A DNA stretch of 13,663 nt, taken from the NCBI GenBank assembly GCA_964407935.1, contig CAYOXS010000141.1, forward strand, positions 1 through 13,663. The letters are read 5' to 3'. Below are positions 7,716-13,663 of this stretch, one piece after another. Numbering within the stretch: the stretch's first letter is position 1; each line of letters opens with the position of its first letter. A program made the translations under genes and the position numbers. Below the pieces are notes generated by a model. The model searched no databases and was not told where the DNA came from. It worked only from the letters and a program-made list of their open reading frames with translations. This DNA comes from J095 sp964407935. Lineage in GTDB: Bacteria > Chloroflexota > Anaerolineae > 4572-78 > J111.

Positions 7716-8816
7716 ATGACAACCCAAAACAAAACCGGAGCAGGTCTTTTTAAGTTTTGGGCCACCGAACCACAGCAAGCGCCCACCTCAAAACAAATGC
7801 GCCGCTTTATGCTCGGTTCGCTGCTGACGCTCTTTGCCTTTACCATTTTGATGGCGTACCTGTCACCCTTTGCTTACATGGCCTCCACTTCGTTAAAGAA
7901 TCTGGATATGATTTCCAACCCCAACGCCCCGCTCCTGCCCTCGGCTCAGGCTACCTTTACCTACGAAGGCAAAGAAGTAGACATATTCAAAGTGCCCACC
8001 GAGCAGGGCGTCCGCGAGCTGGCCCTGGTAAAGCCGGGCCGCGAAGAGAGCGTGTTTGTAGACCCGGACAATCCCGCCGGCGAGCCAATTGTGTGGCAGG
8101 GACGCTGGCGGACCCTTGAACCGGTCTTTGCCATTAGTCCGCGCTGGGAAAACTACTCTCAGGCATGGACGGTGCTCAACTTCCCAATGCTGCTGCGTAA
8201 CACGCTGGCCATTGCTCTGATCGGTGTGGTTGGCACGCTGCTGTCGTGCATCGCGGCGGCCTACGGTTTTGCCCGCTTTCCCATCCCGTATAAAAACGTA
8301 CTCTTTATCATCCTGATTTCCACCATTATTTTGCCCCGCTTTGTCACCCTGGTGCCCACCTACACCCTGTTCACTTTCATCGGCTGGAACGGAACCTGGC
8401 TGCCACTGATTGTGCCTCACTTTTTTGCCAATGCTTACAACGTGTTCCTGCTGCGCCAGTTTTTCCTGACCATTCCCAAGGCTCTTGACGAAGCGGCAAC
8501 AATTGACGGGGCCAATCCGCTGCGGATTCTGGTCTCGATCATTGTGCCCAACGCCTGGCCGGCTATTGTGGCGGTGTCGCTGTTCCACTTTTTCTACGCC
8601 TGGAACGACTTCTTTGAGCCGCTGATTTACCTGTCGGCCAAACCGGCCCTGCAACCGATTTCCGTGGGAATGCAGGTGTTTAACGCCCTCTACGCTCAAC
8701 AACCGCACCTGATCCAGGCCACCGCTCTGCTGGGGATGGCGTTGCCGGTGTTGCTGTTCTTTATGGCCCAAAAAATATTCCTGCAAGGGGCCAGCATGGC
8801 CGGCGTGTCTAAGTAG
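7716..8816 (+). CDS. Sugar ABC transporter permease, MalG/UgpE-like, with enlarged extracytoplasmic loop
   Basis: A 366-residue CUT1 permease, longer than the usual 270-300. After the first helix (about 33-57, GSLLTLFAFTILMAYLSPFAYM), residues about 78-138 form an extra soluble segment (FTYEGKEVDIFKV... VFVDPDNPAGEPIVWQGRW), facing outward by standard MalG topology. The remaining helices and the EAA loop (EAATIDGANPLRILVSIIVP, from E259) are typical. The start is two bases after the stop of the previous permease and its GAGGAGG ribosome site lies inside that gene's end, implying translational coupling. The added loop may contact the binding protein. It pairs with the preceding permease. Confidence 0.95.
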   Translation: MTTQNKTGAGLFKFWATEPQQAPTSKQMRRFMLGSLLTLFAFTILMAYLSPFAYMASTSLKNLDMISNPNAPLLPSAQATFTYEGKEVDIFKVPTEQGVRELALVKPGREESVFVDPDNPAGEPIVWQGRWRTLEPVFAISPRWENYSQAWTVLNFPMLLRNTLAIALIGVVGTLLSCIAAAYGFARFPIPYKNVLFIILISTIILPRFVTLVPTYTLFTFIGWNGTWLPLIVPHFFANAYNVFLLRQFFLTIPKALDEAATIDGANPLRILVSIIVPNAWPAIVAVSLFHFFYAWNDFFEPLIYLSAKPALQPISVGMQVFNALYAQQPHLIQATALLGMALPVLLFFMAQKIFLQGASMAGVSK

Positions 8817-8959
8817 GCGGCAGTACCGAAAAATTGCTGGCAGCCGCATCAGCCACCCCCAAACCGCCTCTTGCTGCCCACATTGCGGCTCCCGCTGCCC
8901 CATCCGGCCAGCCGGTCGAGCCAGCGGTCACTGTCACTGTTGCGCCAATTCCCGAATAG
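8813..8959 (+). pseudogene. Ala/Pro-rich open stretch, possible gene remnant or small protein
   Basis: The frame opened by the stop at 8810-8812 reads VGGSTEKLLAAASATPKPP and continues as Ala/Pro/Val-rich sequence ending in APIPE before TAG 8957-8959. The only start is a TTG at 8834 with no ribosome site, giving 41 residues. The Ala/Pro-rich content resembles linkers or tails of larger proteins, so it may be the end of a lost gene, or chance in GC-rich DNA. The permease itself ends naturally at 8816 (GASMAGVSK), so a permease frameshift is less likely. Confidence 0.2.
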
Positions 8960-8970
8960 TGGCAAATTAA

Positions 8971-9005
8971 AGTTGGCCGGGTTCAGGCGCAGAACCCGGC
9001 TAACT
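8971..9005 (+). promoter_or_regulatory. Stable hairpin just upstream of the phosphorylase gene
   Basis: AGTTGGCCGGGTTC (8971-8984) pairs with GAACCCGGCTAACT (8992-9005): 14 pairs with one G-U, around a 7-base loop. It ends 12 bases before the GGAGG ribosome site (9018-9022). With no U-run it is unlikely to terminate; it may protect the mRNA 5' end after processing or reduce expression of the last gene. Confidence 0.65.
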
Positions 9006-9033
9006 GACAATCGAGCCGGAGGAAAACAACTAT

Positions 9034-12000
9034 ATGACAAACCAAACCATCCCTATCCATATCGGCAGCACTCCGATCCACGCCGAACCGCAGCCCGTCG
9101 CGGGCAGCTACGTCCGGCTTCTCGGCGAAAGCTGGTACCGCATCCAGAACTACGACCAGATGCCGCCCTTTTTTATGAGCCTGGTCAGCAGCGCCGACCA
9201 CTGGCTGTTCATCGCCAGCAGCGGTGGGCTAACCGCCGGCCGCACCAACGCCGAGTCGGCCCTGTTTCCCTACGAAACCGACGACAAAATTGCCGCCCAC
9301 AGCAATGAGACCGGCAGCATAACCCTGCTGCGGGTAACGCGCGGCGACCGCACCCATCTGTGGGAACCGTTCTCGGCCCGCTATGCCGGCCTCTACCGCT
9401 GCCAGCGTCACCTCTACAAAAACGTCTACGGCAACAAGCTCATTTTTGAGGAGATCAACCACGACCTGCGCCTGACCTATCGTTACGCCTGGCGCACCGG
9501 CGACCGTTTCGGCTTTATAAAAAGCAGTTGGCTGCAAAATCACGGTAACGACACCTGCCGCGTTGAACTGCTCGATGGCCTGCAAAATCTGCTGCCCTAT
9601 GGCGCGTCTACCCGGCTGCAAAGCGGCTTCAGTAACCTGCTCAACGCCTACAAACGCAGCGAACTGGAACCGGACAGCGGCCTGGGCATTTTTGCCCTCA
9701 GCGCCACCCTCACCGACCGCGCTGAGCCGAGCGAGTCGCTTAAGGCGACGGTGGCCTGGCAGGTGGGGCTGAACGCCCCCCGCCACCTGCTCTGCGCGGC
9801 GCAGGTCGATGCCTTTCGGCGCGGCTTGCCGCTCACCCCGGAGCGGGATGTGCGCGGTCAGCCTGGCGCATACCTGGTTAACGCCGCACTCACGCTGGCG
9901 GCGGGGCAAACGCAACCGTGGCACGTTGTGGCCGATGTTAACCGGGACAGCCGCGACGTGGCCAACCTGGCCCGGTTGCTCAGGCATGAAGGCGCGGCGA
10001 TCAGCCATCAGCTTGAAACCGACATTGAGCAGGGTACTGGCGTGCTGGTCAACTACGTGGCCGCCGCCGACGGTCTGCAACAGTCCGCCGACGAGGCCAC
10101 CAGCGCCCACCATTTTGCCAACGTGCTGTTCAACATTATGCGCGGCGGCATCTTGGCCAACGGCTATCAGGTAGATAAGCGCGATCTGCTGGACTTTGTG
10201 CGCGTTCGCAACCGGCCGTTACTGGCGGCCCAGGTGGACTGGTTTGAGGCGCTGCCGGATGCCATTAGCCTGCCCGATTTGTACGCGCGGGCCGCCGCCG
10301 CCCCATCGGCCGATGTGACGCGCCTGGGCCACGAATACCTGCCGCTCATCTTCAGCCGGCGCCACGGCGACCCCAGCCGCCCGTGGAACCGCTTTTCCAT
10401 CAACCTCAAGCAGCCCGATGGCTCGCCCCGGCTGGATTACCAGGGCAACTGGCGCGACATCTTCCAGAATTGGGAGCCGCTGGCCTATGCCTTTCCGGCC
10501 AGCATCACCGGGATGGTTGCCAAATTCCTCAACGCCACCACCGCCGATGGCTACAACCCCTACCGCGTAACCCGCGCCGGCATCGAATGGGAGGTGCCGG
10601 AACCGGATAACCCCTGGGCCAACATTGGCTACTGGAGCGATCATCAAATCATCTACCTGCAAAAGCTGCTGGAATTTGCCGAGCAGGCGCAGCCCGGCGT
10701 GCTGCCATCGCTGTGGCAGCGGCCCATTTTTTCCTGCGCCGATGTTCCCTACCGGCTGCGCCCCTACGAGCAAATGCTGGCCGACTGGTACAACACCATT
10801 GATTTTGATTGGGACAGCGAGCGGCAAATTGAGGCCGCGGTGGCTAACATCGGCAGCGATGCCCGCCTGCTGCGCGATGCCGGCGGCGCGGTTATCCACG
10901 TGACTATGACGGAAAAGCTGTTAGTCCTGCTGCTGGCCAAGCTGACCAACCTGGTGCCGGAGGGCGGCATCTGGATGAACACCCAGCGCCCCGAATGGAA
11001 CGATGCCAACAACGCCCTGGTGGGCAAGGGGTTGTCTGTGGTGACGGCGGCCTACCTGCGCCGCTTCATTGCTTTTTGGCAGGCGCAACTCGCCGGCGCG
11101 GCAACGACGACTTTTCGGGTAAACGCATCGCTGGCCGGCTTGTTCGCGGCGGTGCAGGCCATTCTGGCCGGCAGCCGGCCTCAACTGGCAACCGGTTTCA
11201 CCAACGCTGACCGCCGGGCGGTAATGGATGCGCTGGGGAACGCCGCCACCGCCTACCGGGCAGAAATTTACCGCAACGGACTGCCCGCGGAGCAGGCCGA
11301 AATCACCGGCGCGGAGTTAGCCGGGTTTTTGGCGCTGGCTCAGGAGCACATTGAGCACACCCTGCGCACCAACCGCCGCGCCGATGGCCTGTTCCACAGC
11401 TACAACATTTTGCAACTGGGCCAGAACAGCGCCGCCATTGACACCCTCTACCTGATGCTGGAAGGGCAGGTGGCCATTCTCTCCAGCGGCCTGCTCACCC
11501 CCGCCGAGGCCGTTACCCTGCTGCGCAACCTGCGCCACAGCGAGTTGTACCGCGCCGACCAGCACTCGTACATGCTGTATCCCAACCGCGAGCTGCCCGG
11601 CTTTCTGCAAAAAAACAATGTCGATGCCGTACAGGTGGTCGGCTCGGCGCTGGTGGCGGCGCTGACCGCAGCAAATGACTCGCGCCTGCTGCTGCGCGAT
11701 GAGGCCGGCGCGTACCATTTCAACGGGCTGTTTCGCAACGCCGCCGACGTGGCCCGGGCGCTGGACGAGTTGGTGCGGGAACCGGCCTACGCCGGCCTGG
11801 TGGCGGCAGAGCGGGATTTCATCATCGATTTGTTTGAACAGGTGTTTGATCACCGCGCCTTTACCGGGCGTTCCGGCACTTTTTTTGCCTTTGAAGGGCT
11901 GGGCAGCATCTACTGGCATATGGTTTCCAAGCTGCTGCTGGCCGTGCAGGAGTGCCATACGGCGGCAGTCGCTACCGGCGCAACGCCGGAAGAGGTGGCG

Positions 12001-12501
12001 GCGCTGGCGGCGGCCTACACCGACATTCGGCATGGATTGGGCTTTAACAAATCACCGGAGGTTTACGGCGCTTTCCCCACCGATCCCTACTCGCACACGC
12101 CGGCGGGCAGCGGCGCGCGCCAGCCCGGGATGACCGGTCAGGTGAAAGAGGAAATCCTGACTCGCTGGGGTGAACTGGGTATCAGCGTGCAGGGGGGCGA
12201 ACTGCACTTCAACCCGACCCTGCTGCGCCCCGAAGAATTCCTGCCCGAGCCGGGCCACTTTAGTTACGTTGACACGCGGGGAGAGCGGCAAACCGTGGAA
12301 CTGCCGGCGGGATCGCTGGCCTTCACCTATTGCCAAACGCCCATCATCTACCGCCACGGCGATACCCCCAAAATCGAGATCACCTTCAGCGACGGGCGGC
12401 GGCAAACTGTCACCGGCAGCCGGCTTGAGTTGAGCCTCAGTCGCCATATTTTTAACCGCAACCAACAGATAAGACTTGTGCGTGTTACAATAGACGTTTA
12501 A
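9034..12501 (+). CDS. Clan GH-Q-like glycoside phosphorylase (GH94/GH149/GH161 type)
   Basis: A 1155-residue enzyme without a signal peptide, so cytoplasmic. It probably cleaves an imported beta-glycoside with phosphate, releasing a sugar 1-phosphate. Motifs in GH94-like order: NWRDIFQN (472-479), similar to the substrate-binding RDxxQD of GH94 but with N at the last position; IGYWSDHQIIYLQKLLE; PEWNDANN (653-660), matching the DWND motif of GH94 whose second Asp is the general acid, here D657; NKSPEVYGAF...YSH with H1021; and PGMTGQVKEE with T1034-G1035, corresponding to the Thr-Gly phosphate contact. The size (over 1100 residues) and the NKSPE/PGMTGQ style fit GH149 or GH161, known beta-1,3-glucan phosphorylases, better than GH94 (about 800), but the exact family is not settled here. 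GGAGG (9018-9022) is 11 bases before the ATG. It is the last gene of the operon and more GC-rich at third codon positions than its neighbours. Confidence 0.85.
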   Translation: MTNQTIPIHIGSTPIHAEPQPVAGSYVRLLGESWYRIQNYDQMPPFFMSLVSSADHWLFIASSGGLTAGRTNAESALFPYETDDKIAAHSNETGSITLLRVTRGDRTHLWEPFSARYAGLYRCQRHLYKNVYGNKLIFEEINHDLRLTYRYAWRTGDRFGFIKSSWLQNHGNDTCRVELLDGLQNLLPYGASTRLQSGFSNLLNAYKRSELEPDSGLGIFALSATLTDRAEPSESLKATVAWQVGLNAPRHLLCAAQVDAFRRGLPLTPERDVRGQPGAYLVNAALTLAAGQTQPWHVVADVNRDSRDVANLARLLRHEGAAISHQLETDIEQGTGVLVNYVAAADGLQQSADEATSAHHFANVLFNIMRGGILANGYQVDKRDLLDFVRVRNRPLLAAQVDWFEALPDAISLPDLYARAAAAPSADVTRLGHEYLPLIFSRRHGDPSRPWNRFSINLKQPDGSPRLDYQGNWRDIFQNWEPLAYAFPASITGMVAKFLNATTADGYNPYRVTRAGIEWEVPEPDNPWANIGYWSDHQIIYLQKLLEFAEQAQPGVLPSLWQRPIFSCADVPYRLRPYEQMLADWYNTIDFDWDSERQIEAAVANIGSDARLLRDAGGAVIHVTMTEKLLVLLLAKLTNLVPEGGIWMNTQRPEWNDANNALVGKGLSVVTAAYLRRFIAFWQAQLAGAATTTFRVNASLAGLFAAVQAILAGSRPQLATGFTNADRRAVMDALGNAATAYRAEIYRNGLPAEQAEITGAELAGFLALAQEHIEHTLRTNRRADGLFHSYNILQLGQNSAAIDTLYLMLEGQVAILSSGLLTPAEAVTLLRNLRHSELYRADQHSYMLYPNRELPGFLQKNNVDAVQVVGSALVAALTAANDSRLLLRDEAGAYHFNGLFRNAADVARALDELVREPAYAGLVAAERDFIIDLFEQVFDHRAFTGRSGTFFAFEGLGSIYWHMVSKLLLAVQECHTAAVATGATPEEVAALAAAYTDIRHGLGFNKSPEVYGAFPTDPYSHTPAGSGARQPGMTGQVKEEILTRWGELGISVQGGELHFNPTLLRPEEFLPEPGHFSYVDTRGERQTVELPAGSLAFTYCQTPIIYRHGDTPKIEITFSDGRRQTVTGSRLELSLSRHIFNRNQQIRLVRVTIDV

Positions 12502-12544
12502 GGATGGTAACTACTGTCGCGTTTTTGGCGTGAGAGATGTCATC

Positions 12545-12606
12545 ATCGGCCTGGGCCAGATGCTGAGCCGTTCAAATCACGTGACTGCGTCTGGCCCGCG
12601 GCCGAT
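12545..12606. other. Long stem-loop in the convergent intergenic region
   Basis: ATCGGCC-T-GGGCCAGA (12545-12560) pairs with TCTGGCCC-GC-GGCCGAT (12590-12606): 15 pairs interrupted by a small internal loop, around a 29-base loop that can close by two or three further pairs. It begins 44 bases after the phosphorylase stop. It could act in 3'-end protection or termination of the operon mRNA, or be a small structured RNA or mobile-element remnant. Confidence 0.5.
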
Positions 12607-12651
12607 TATCTGGCGGTAAAAACAGGGGTATCATTGAGGGGTTGCTTTATC

Positions 12652-12681
12652 TAGCCTAACGGTTGCGCAACTGTTAGGCTA
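12652..12681. terminator. Near-perfect 30-bp palindrome between convergent genes
   Basis: TAGCCTAACGGTTGC is followed directly by its near-complement GCAACTGTTAGGCTA: 15 positions with one G-T pair (12661/12672). As RNA it would fold into a strong hairpin. It lies between the convergent phosphorylase and methyltransferase genes, suggesting a bidirectional terminator, but neither strand shows a clear U-run after the stem. A protein-binding site is the alternative. Confidence 0.45.
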
Positions 12682-12732
12682 ATGAATTACTTGAGGTTAA
12701 TTTTCTTACGGTTCTCCGCAAAGGGGGTAAAG

Positions 12733-12754
12733 ACGGCCGAATTTGGCGGTTTTT
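12733..12754 (+). terminator. Weak U-tailed terminator candidate
   Basis: GCCG (12736-12739) can pair with TGGC (12744-12747) around AATT, extended after one mismatch by AC/GT, and is followed by TTTTT (12750-12754). The stem is short. If used, it would end plus-strand transcription about 250 bases after the phosphorylase stop. Confidence 0.25.
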
Positions 12755-12779
12755 GATTGCTGGTGATGTTTCTGTTTTG

Positions 12780-13424
12780 TCAACCGGTATTCTGCCGCCG
12801 GTAAACCAGCACCTGCCACAACCAGAAACGCCGATGCAGCACCGGCGTAAACCCCTGCTCCCGCACCAGTGCATCGACGGCGGCGGTGGGGTGAGCAAAC
12901 ACTTTGAAAGGCTCGCGGCGCAGGCCCAAAGAGAAGTTTAGCAGCGGCATGCCCAGTTTTACCCACCAGGTGTCGCGCGGGAAAACCAGTCCGTACCAGC
13001 GCCGCGCTCTGGCCGCAGAAGCGCGCACCAAAGCCGGCATATCGTGGTAGCAGCACAACACCCGGTCCAGCGTCACAATATCGGCCGGCTCAACCTGCGC
13101 CGCCAACTGCACAAAATCGCCGTGAAGGTAAGCCGTGCGGTCGCTGTGGCCCAGCCGTTCGGCCTCAGTTTGAGAAGCGCGCAAATAGGCCGATGACGCA
13201 TCGACGTGGGTGGCCCGGCAGGCCCCGGCGCGCAGCAGTTCGTGCTGGATGGTCCCAACCCCGCCGCCAATATCGAGCAGCGATAACCCGTTGATACCCT
13301 CCTGCCGGAGCGCGTCGAGCAAACAGCGGGTTGGCGCGGTGGGGCCGCGCCGCCGGTAGGTCTTCAGTTCAGCGGCAGCGGTGGATTGATCAAAACAGGC
13401 TTCGTAACTGCGGCAACAATTCAT
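12780..13424 (-). CDS. Class I SAM-dependent methyltransferase
   Basis: A 214-residue Rossmann-fold methyltransferase. Motif I is LSLLDIGGGVGTIQ (47-60), the acidic residue that binds the SAM ribose is D75 (THVDAS), the GDF turn is at 102-104, and VTLDRVLCCYHDM (117-129) is the motif IV region. The C-terminal part (WWVKLGMPLLNFSLGLRREPF) has an aromatic, hydrophobic stretch that may cover the substrate. The substrate is unknown; the fold resembles the Mg-protoporphyrin/ubiquinone-type small methyltransferases, but nothing here shows a pigment or quinone role. It is convergent with the phosphorylase and stands alone. A TGC-TATAAT extended -10 lies only 7 bases before the ATG and there is no Shine-Dalgarno sequence, suggesting a leaderless mRNA. 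Confidence 0.88.
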   Translation of the reverse strand: MNCCRSYEACFDQSTAAAELKTYRRRGPTAPTRCLLDALRQEGINGLSLLDIGGGVGTIQHELLRAGACRATHVDASSAYLRASQTEAERLGHSDRTAYLHGDFVQLAAQVEPADIVTLDRVLCCYHDMPALVRASAARARRWYGLVFPRDTWWVKLGMPLLNFSLGLRREPFKVFAHPTAAVDALVREQGFTPVLHRRFWLWQVLVYRRQNTG

Positions 13425-13431
13425 AAACCCA

Positions 13432-13440
13432 ATTATAGCA
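13432..13440 (-). promoter_or_regulatory. Extended -10 promoter of the methyltransferase gene
   Basis: On the minus strand TGCTATAAT (13440-13432) is a perfect extended -10 element. No good -35 lies 16-18 bases further up. The ATG begins 8 bases after the hexamer, exactly where transcription is expected to start, so the transcript would have no leader. Confidence 0.6.
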
Positions 13441-13490
13441 GATTTCAGGATTGGATTGATATTCTTGTTGTGCGCGCGGTTTGAAAATCG

Positions 13491-13625
13491 GGGAGCAAAA
13501 ATAAATTATAACTCAGTTATAATCGAGTTATAACTCAGTTATAATTAAGTTATAACTCAGTCATAATCTAATTATAACTCAGTTATAATTGCTTTATAAC
13601 AGTGTCAAAAAATTAATTTGCTCCC
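13491..13625. repeat. Inverted repeats bracketing the AT-rich array
   Basis: GGGAGCAAA (13491-13499) is an exact inverted match to TTTGCTCCC (13617-13625), enclosing the 11-bp array in a 135-bp unit. This resembles a tiny non-autonomous element or a large hairpin, but no clear target-site duplication flanks it. Confidence 0.55.
13506..13604. repeat. Nine-unit 11-bp tandem array (four 22-bp palindromic units)
   Basis: TTATAACTCAG occurs at 13506, 13528, 13550 and 13572, exactly 22 bp apart, alternating with variants of TTATAATNNNN; a degenerate ninth unit, TTATAACAGTG, starts at 13594. Four TTATAAC-TCA-GTTATAA palindromes result (the third has one T-to-C change). The 11-bp period is near one helical turn. 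It lies 82 bp upstream of the methyltransferase ATG and ends 60 bp before the window edge. A protein-binding array, iteron-like site or multi-promoter region are possible; nothing identifies the binder. Confidence 0.9.
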
Positions 13626-13663
13626 GACATCCAACAATTCTCAGTATGACCCTCACCCCCCTG
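13626..13663 (+). other. Window-edge sequence with CCCTCACCCC motif
   Basis: The last bases read ATGACCCTCACCCC from 13646. This could open a plus-strand gene (MTLTPL), but no ribosome site precedes it. C-rich CCCTCACCCC strings are also seen as dispersed repeats in Chloroflexota and cyanobacterial genomes, from general knowledge. It cannot be resolved from this window. Confidence 0.2.

Noticed and set aside
7893..8903. 336-codon open frame on the minus strand opposite the second permease
   Set aside because: It is antisense to a clearly recognisable permease, its translation is Gln/His/Arg-rich without family motifs, and it arises from the GC-rich codon use of the real gene.
8600..8959. Frameshift extending the second permease into the Ala/Pro-rich frame
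   Set aside because: The permease ends at a family-typical C-terminus and the other frame has a stop at 8810-8812, so a single frameshift would have to occur within the last few codons.
9229..10113. 294-codon open frame on the minus strand opposite the phosphorylase
   Set aside because: It is an antisense frame of a strongly coding GC-rich gene, with low-complexity Gly/Ala/Val composition and no motif.
12654..12679. GCCTAAC...GTTAGGC resembling integron attC core boxes
   Set aside because: Only 12 bases separate the boxes and the whole is one short palindrome; attC sites need at least about 57 bp with L boxes and extrahelical bases, and there is no integrase or cassette context.
13506..13604. 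Tail array as a CRISPR
   Set aside because: Units are 11 or 22 bp, directly adjacent and lacking unique spacers, with no cas gene in view.

Overview
The window reads as a chromosomal segment from a Chloroflexota bacterium, most likely of the Anaerolineae type. This is inferred from style, not from a marker gene: a very large nSTAND NTPase fused to TPR and FGE-sulfatase domains, a solute-binding lipoprotein with a 'LLAACGG' lipobox followed by a long Ala/Pro/Glu-rich linker, and a multi-domain clan GH-Q-type phosphorylase. There is no rRNA, tRNA, CRISPR array, transposase or integrase.

Layout. (1) 80-3661 (+): a 1193-residue signalling or conflict-type protein (TPR, nSTAND1 NTPase, one membrane helix, TPR, C-terminal FGE-sulfatase/C-type-lectin-like domain). 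(2) 3715-4722 (-): a LacI/GalR repressor, convergent with gene 1. (3) 4723-5181: a divergent control region with back-to-back sigma70-like promoters and four LacI-type operators built on GAAA-N4-TTTC. (4) 5182-12501 (+): a sugar-uptake and breakdown operon made of a CUT1 solute-binding lipoprotein, two permeases, and a 1155-residue cytoplasmic enzyme whose motifs place it near the GH94/GH149/GH161 phosphorylases. Hairpins sit between the binding protein and the first permease and just before the phosphorylase. (5) 12502-12779: a structured convergent intergenic region with a 15-pair palindrome and a second long stem-loop. (6) 12780-13424 (-): a small class I SAM-dependent methyltransferase with an extended -10 so close to its ATG that the mRNA may be leaderless. 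(7) 13491-13625: an AT-rich array of nine 11-bp units, read also as four palindromes every 22 bp, bracketed by 9-bp inverted repeats.

How the genes work together. The LacI-type protein probably represses both itself and the operon. An inducing oligosaccharide would be captured by the lipoprotein, imported through the two permeases, energised by an ATPase encoded elsewhere, and split by phosphate in the cytoplasm to a sugar 1-phosphate. The phosphorylase family suggests a beta-glucan oligosaccharide, perhaps beta-1,3-linked; this is inference. The nSTAND-FGE protein and the methyltransferase have no evident link to sugar use. The most unusual items are the nSTAND-FGE fusion, whose C-terminal loop is of the type diversified by retroelements in other systems, the operator-rich control region, and the 11-bp periodic array.
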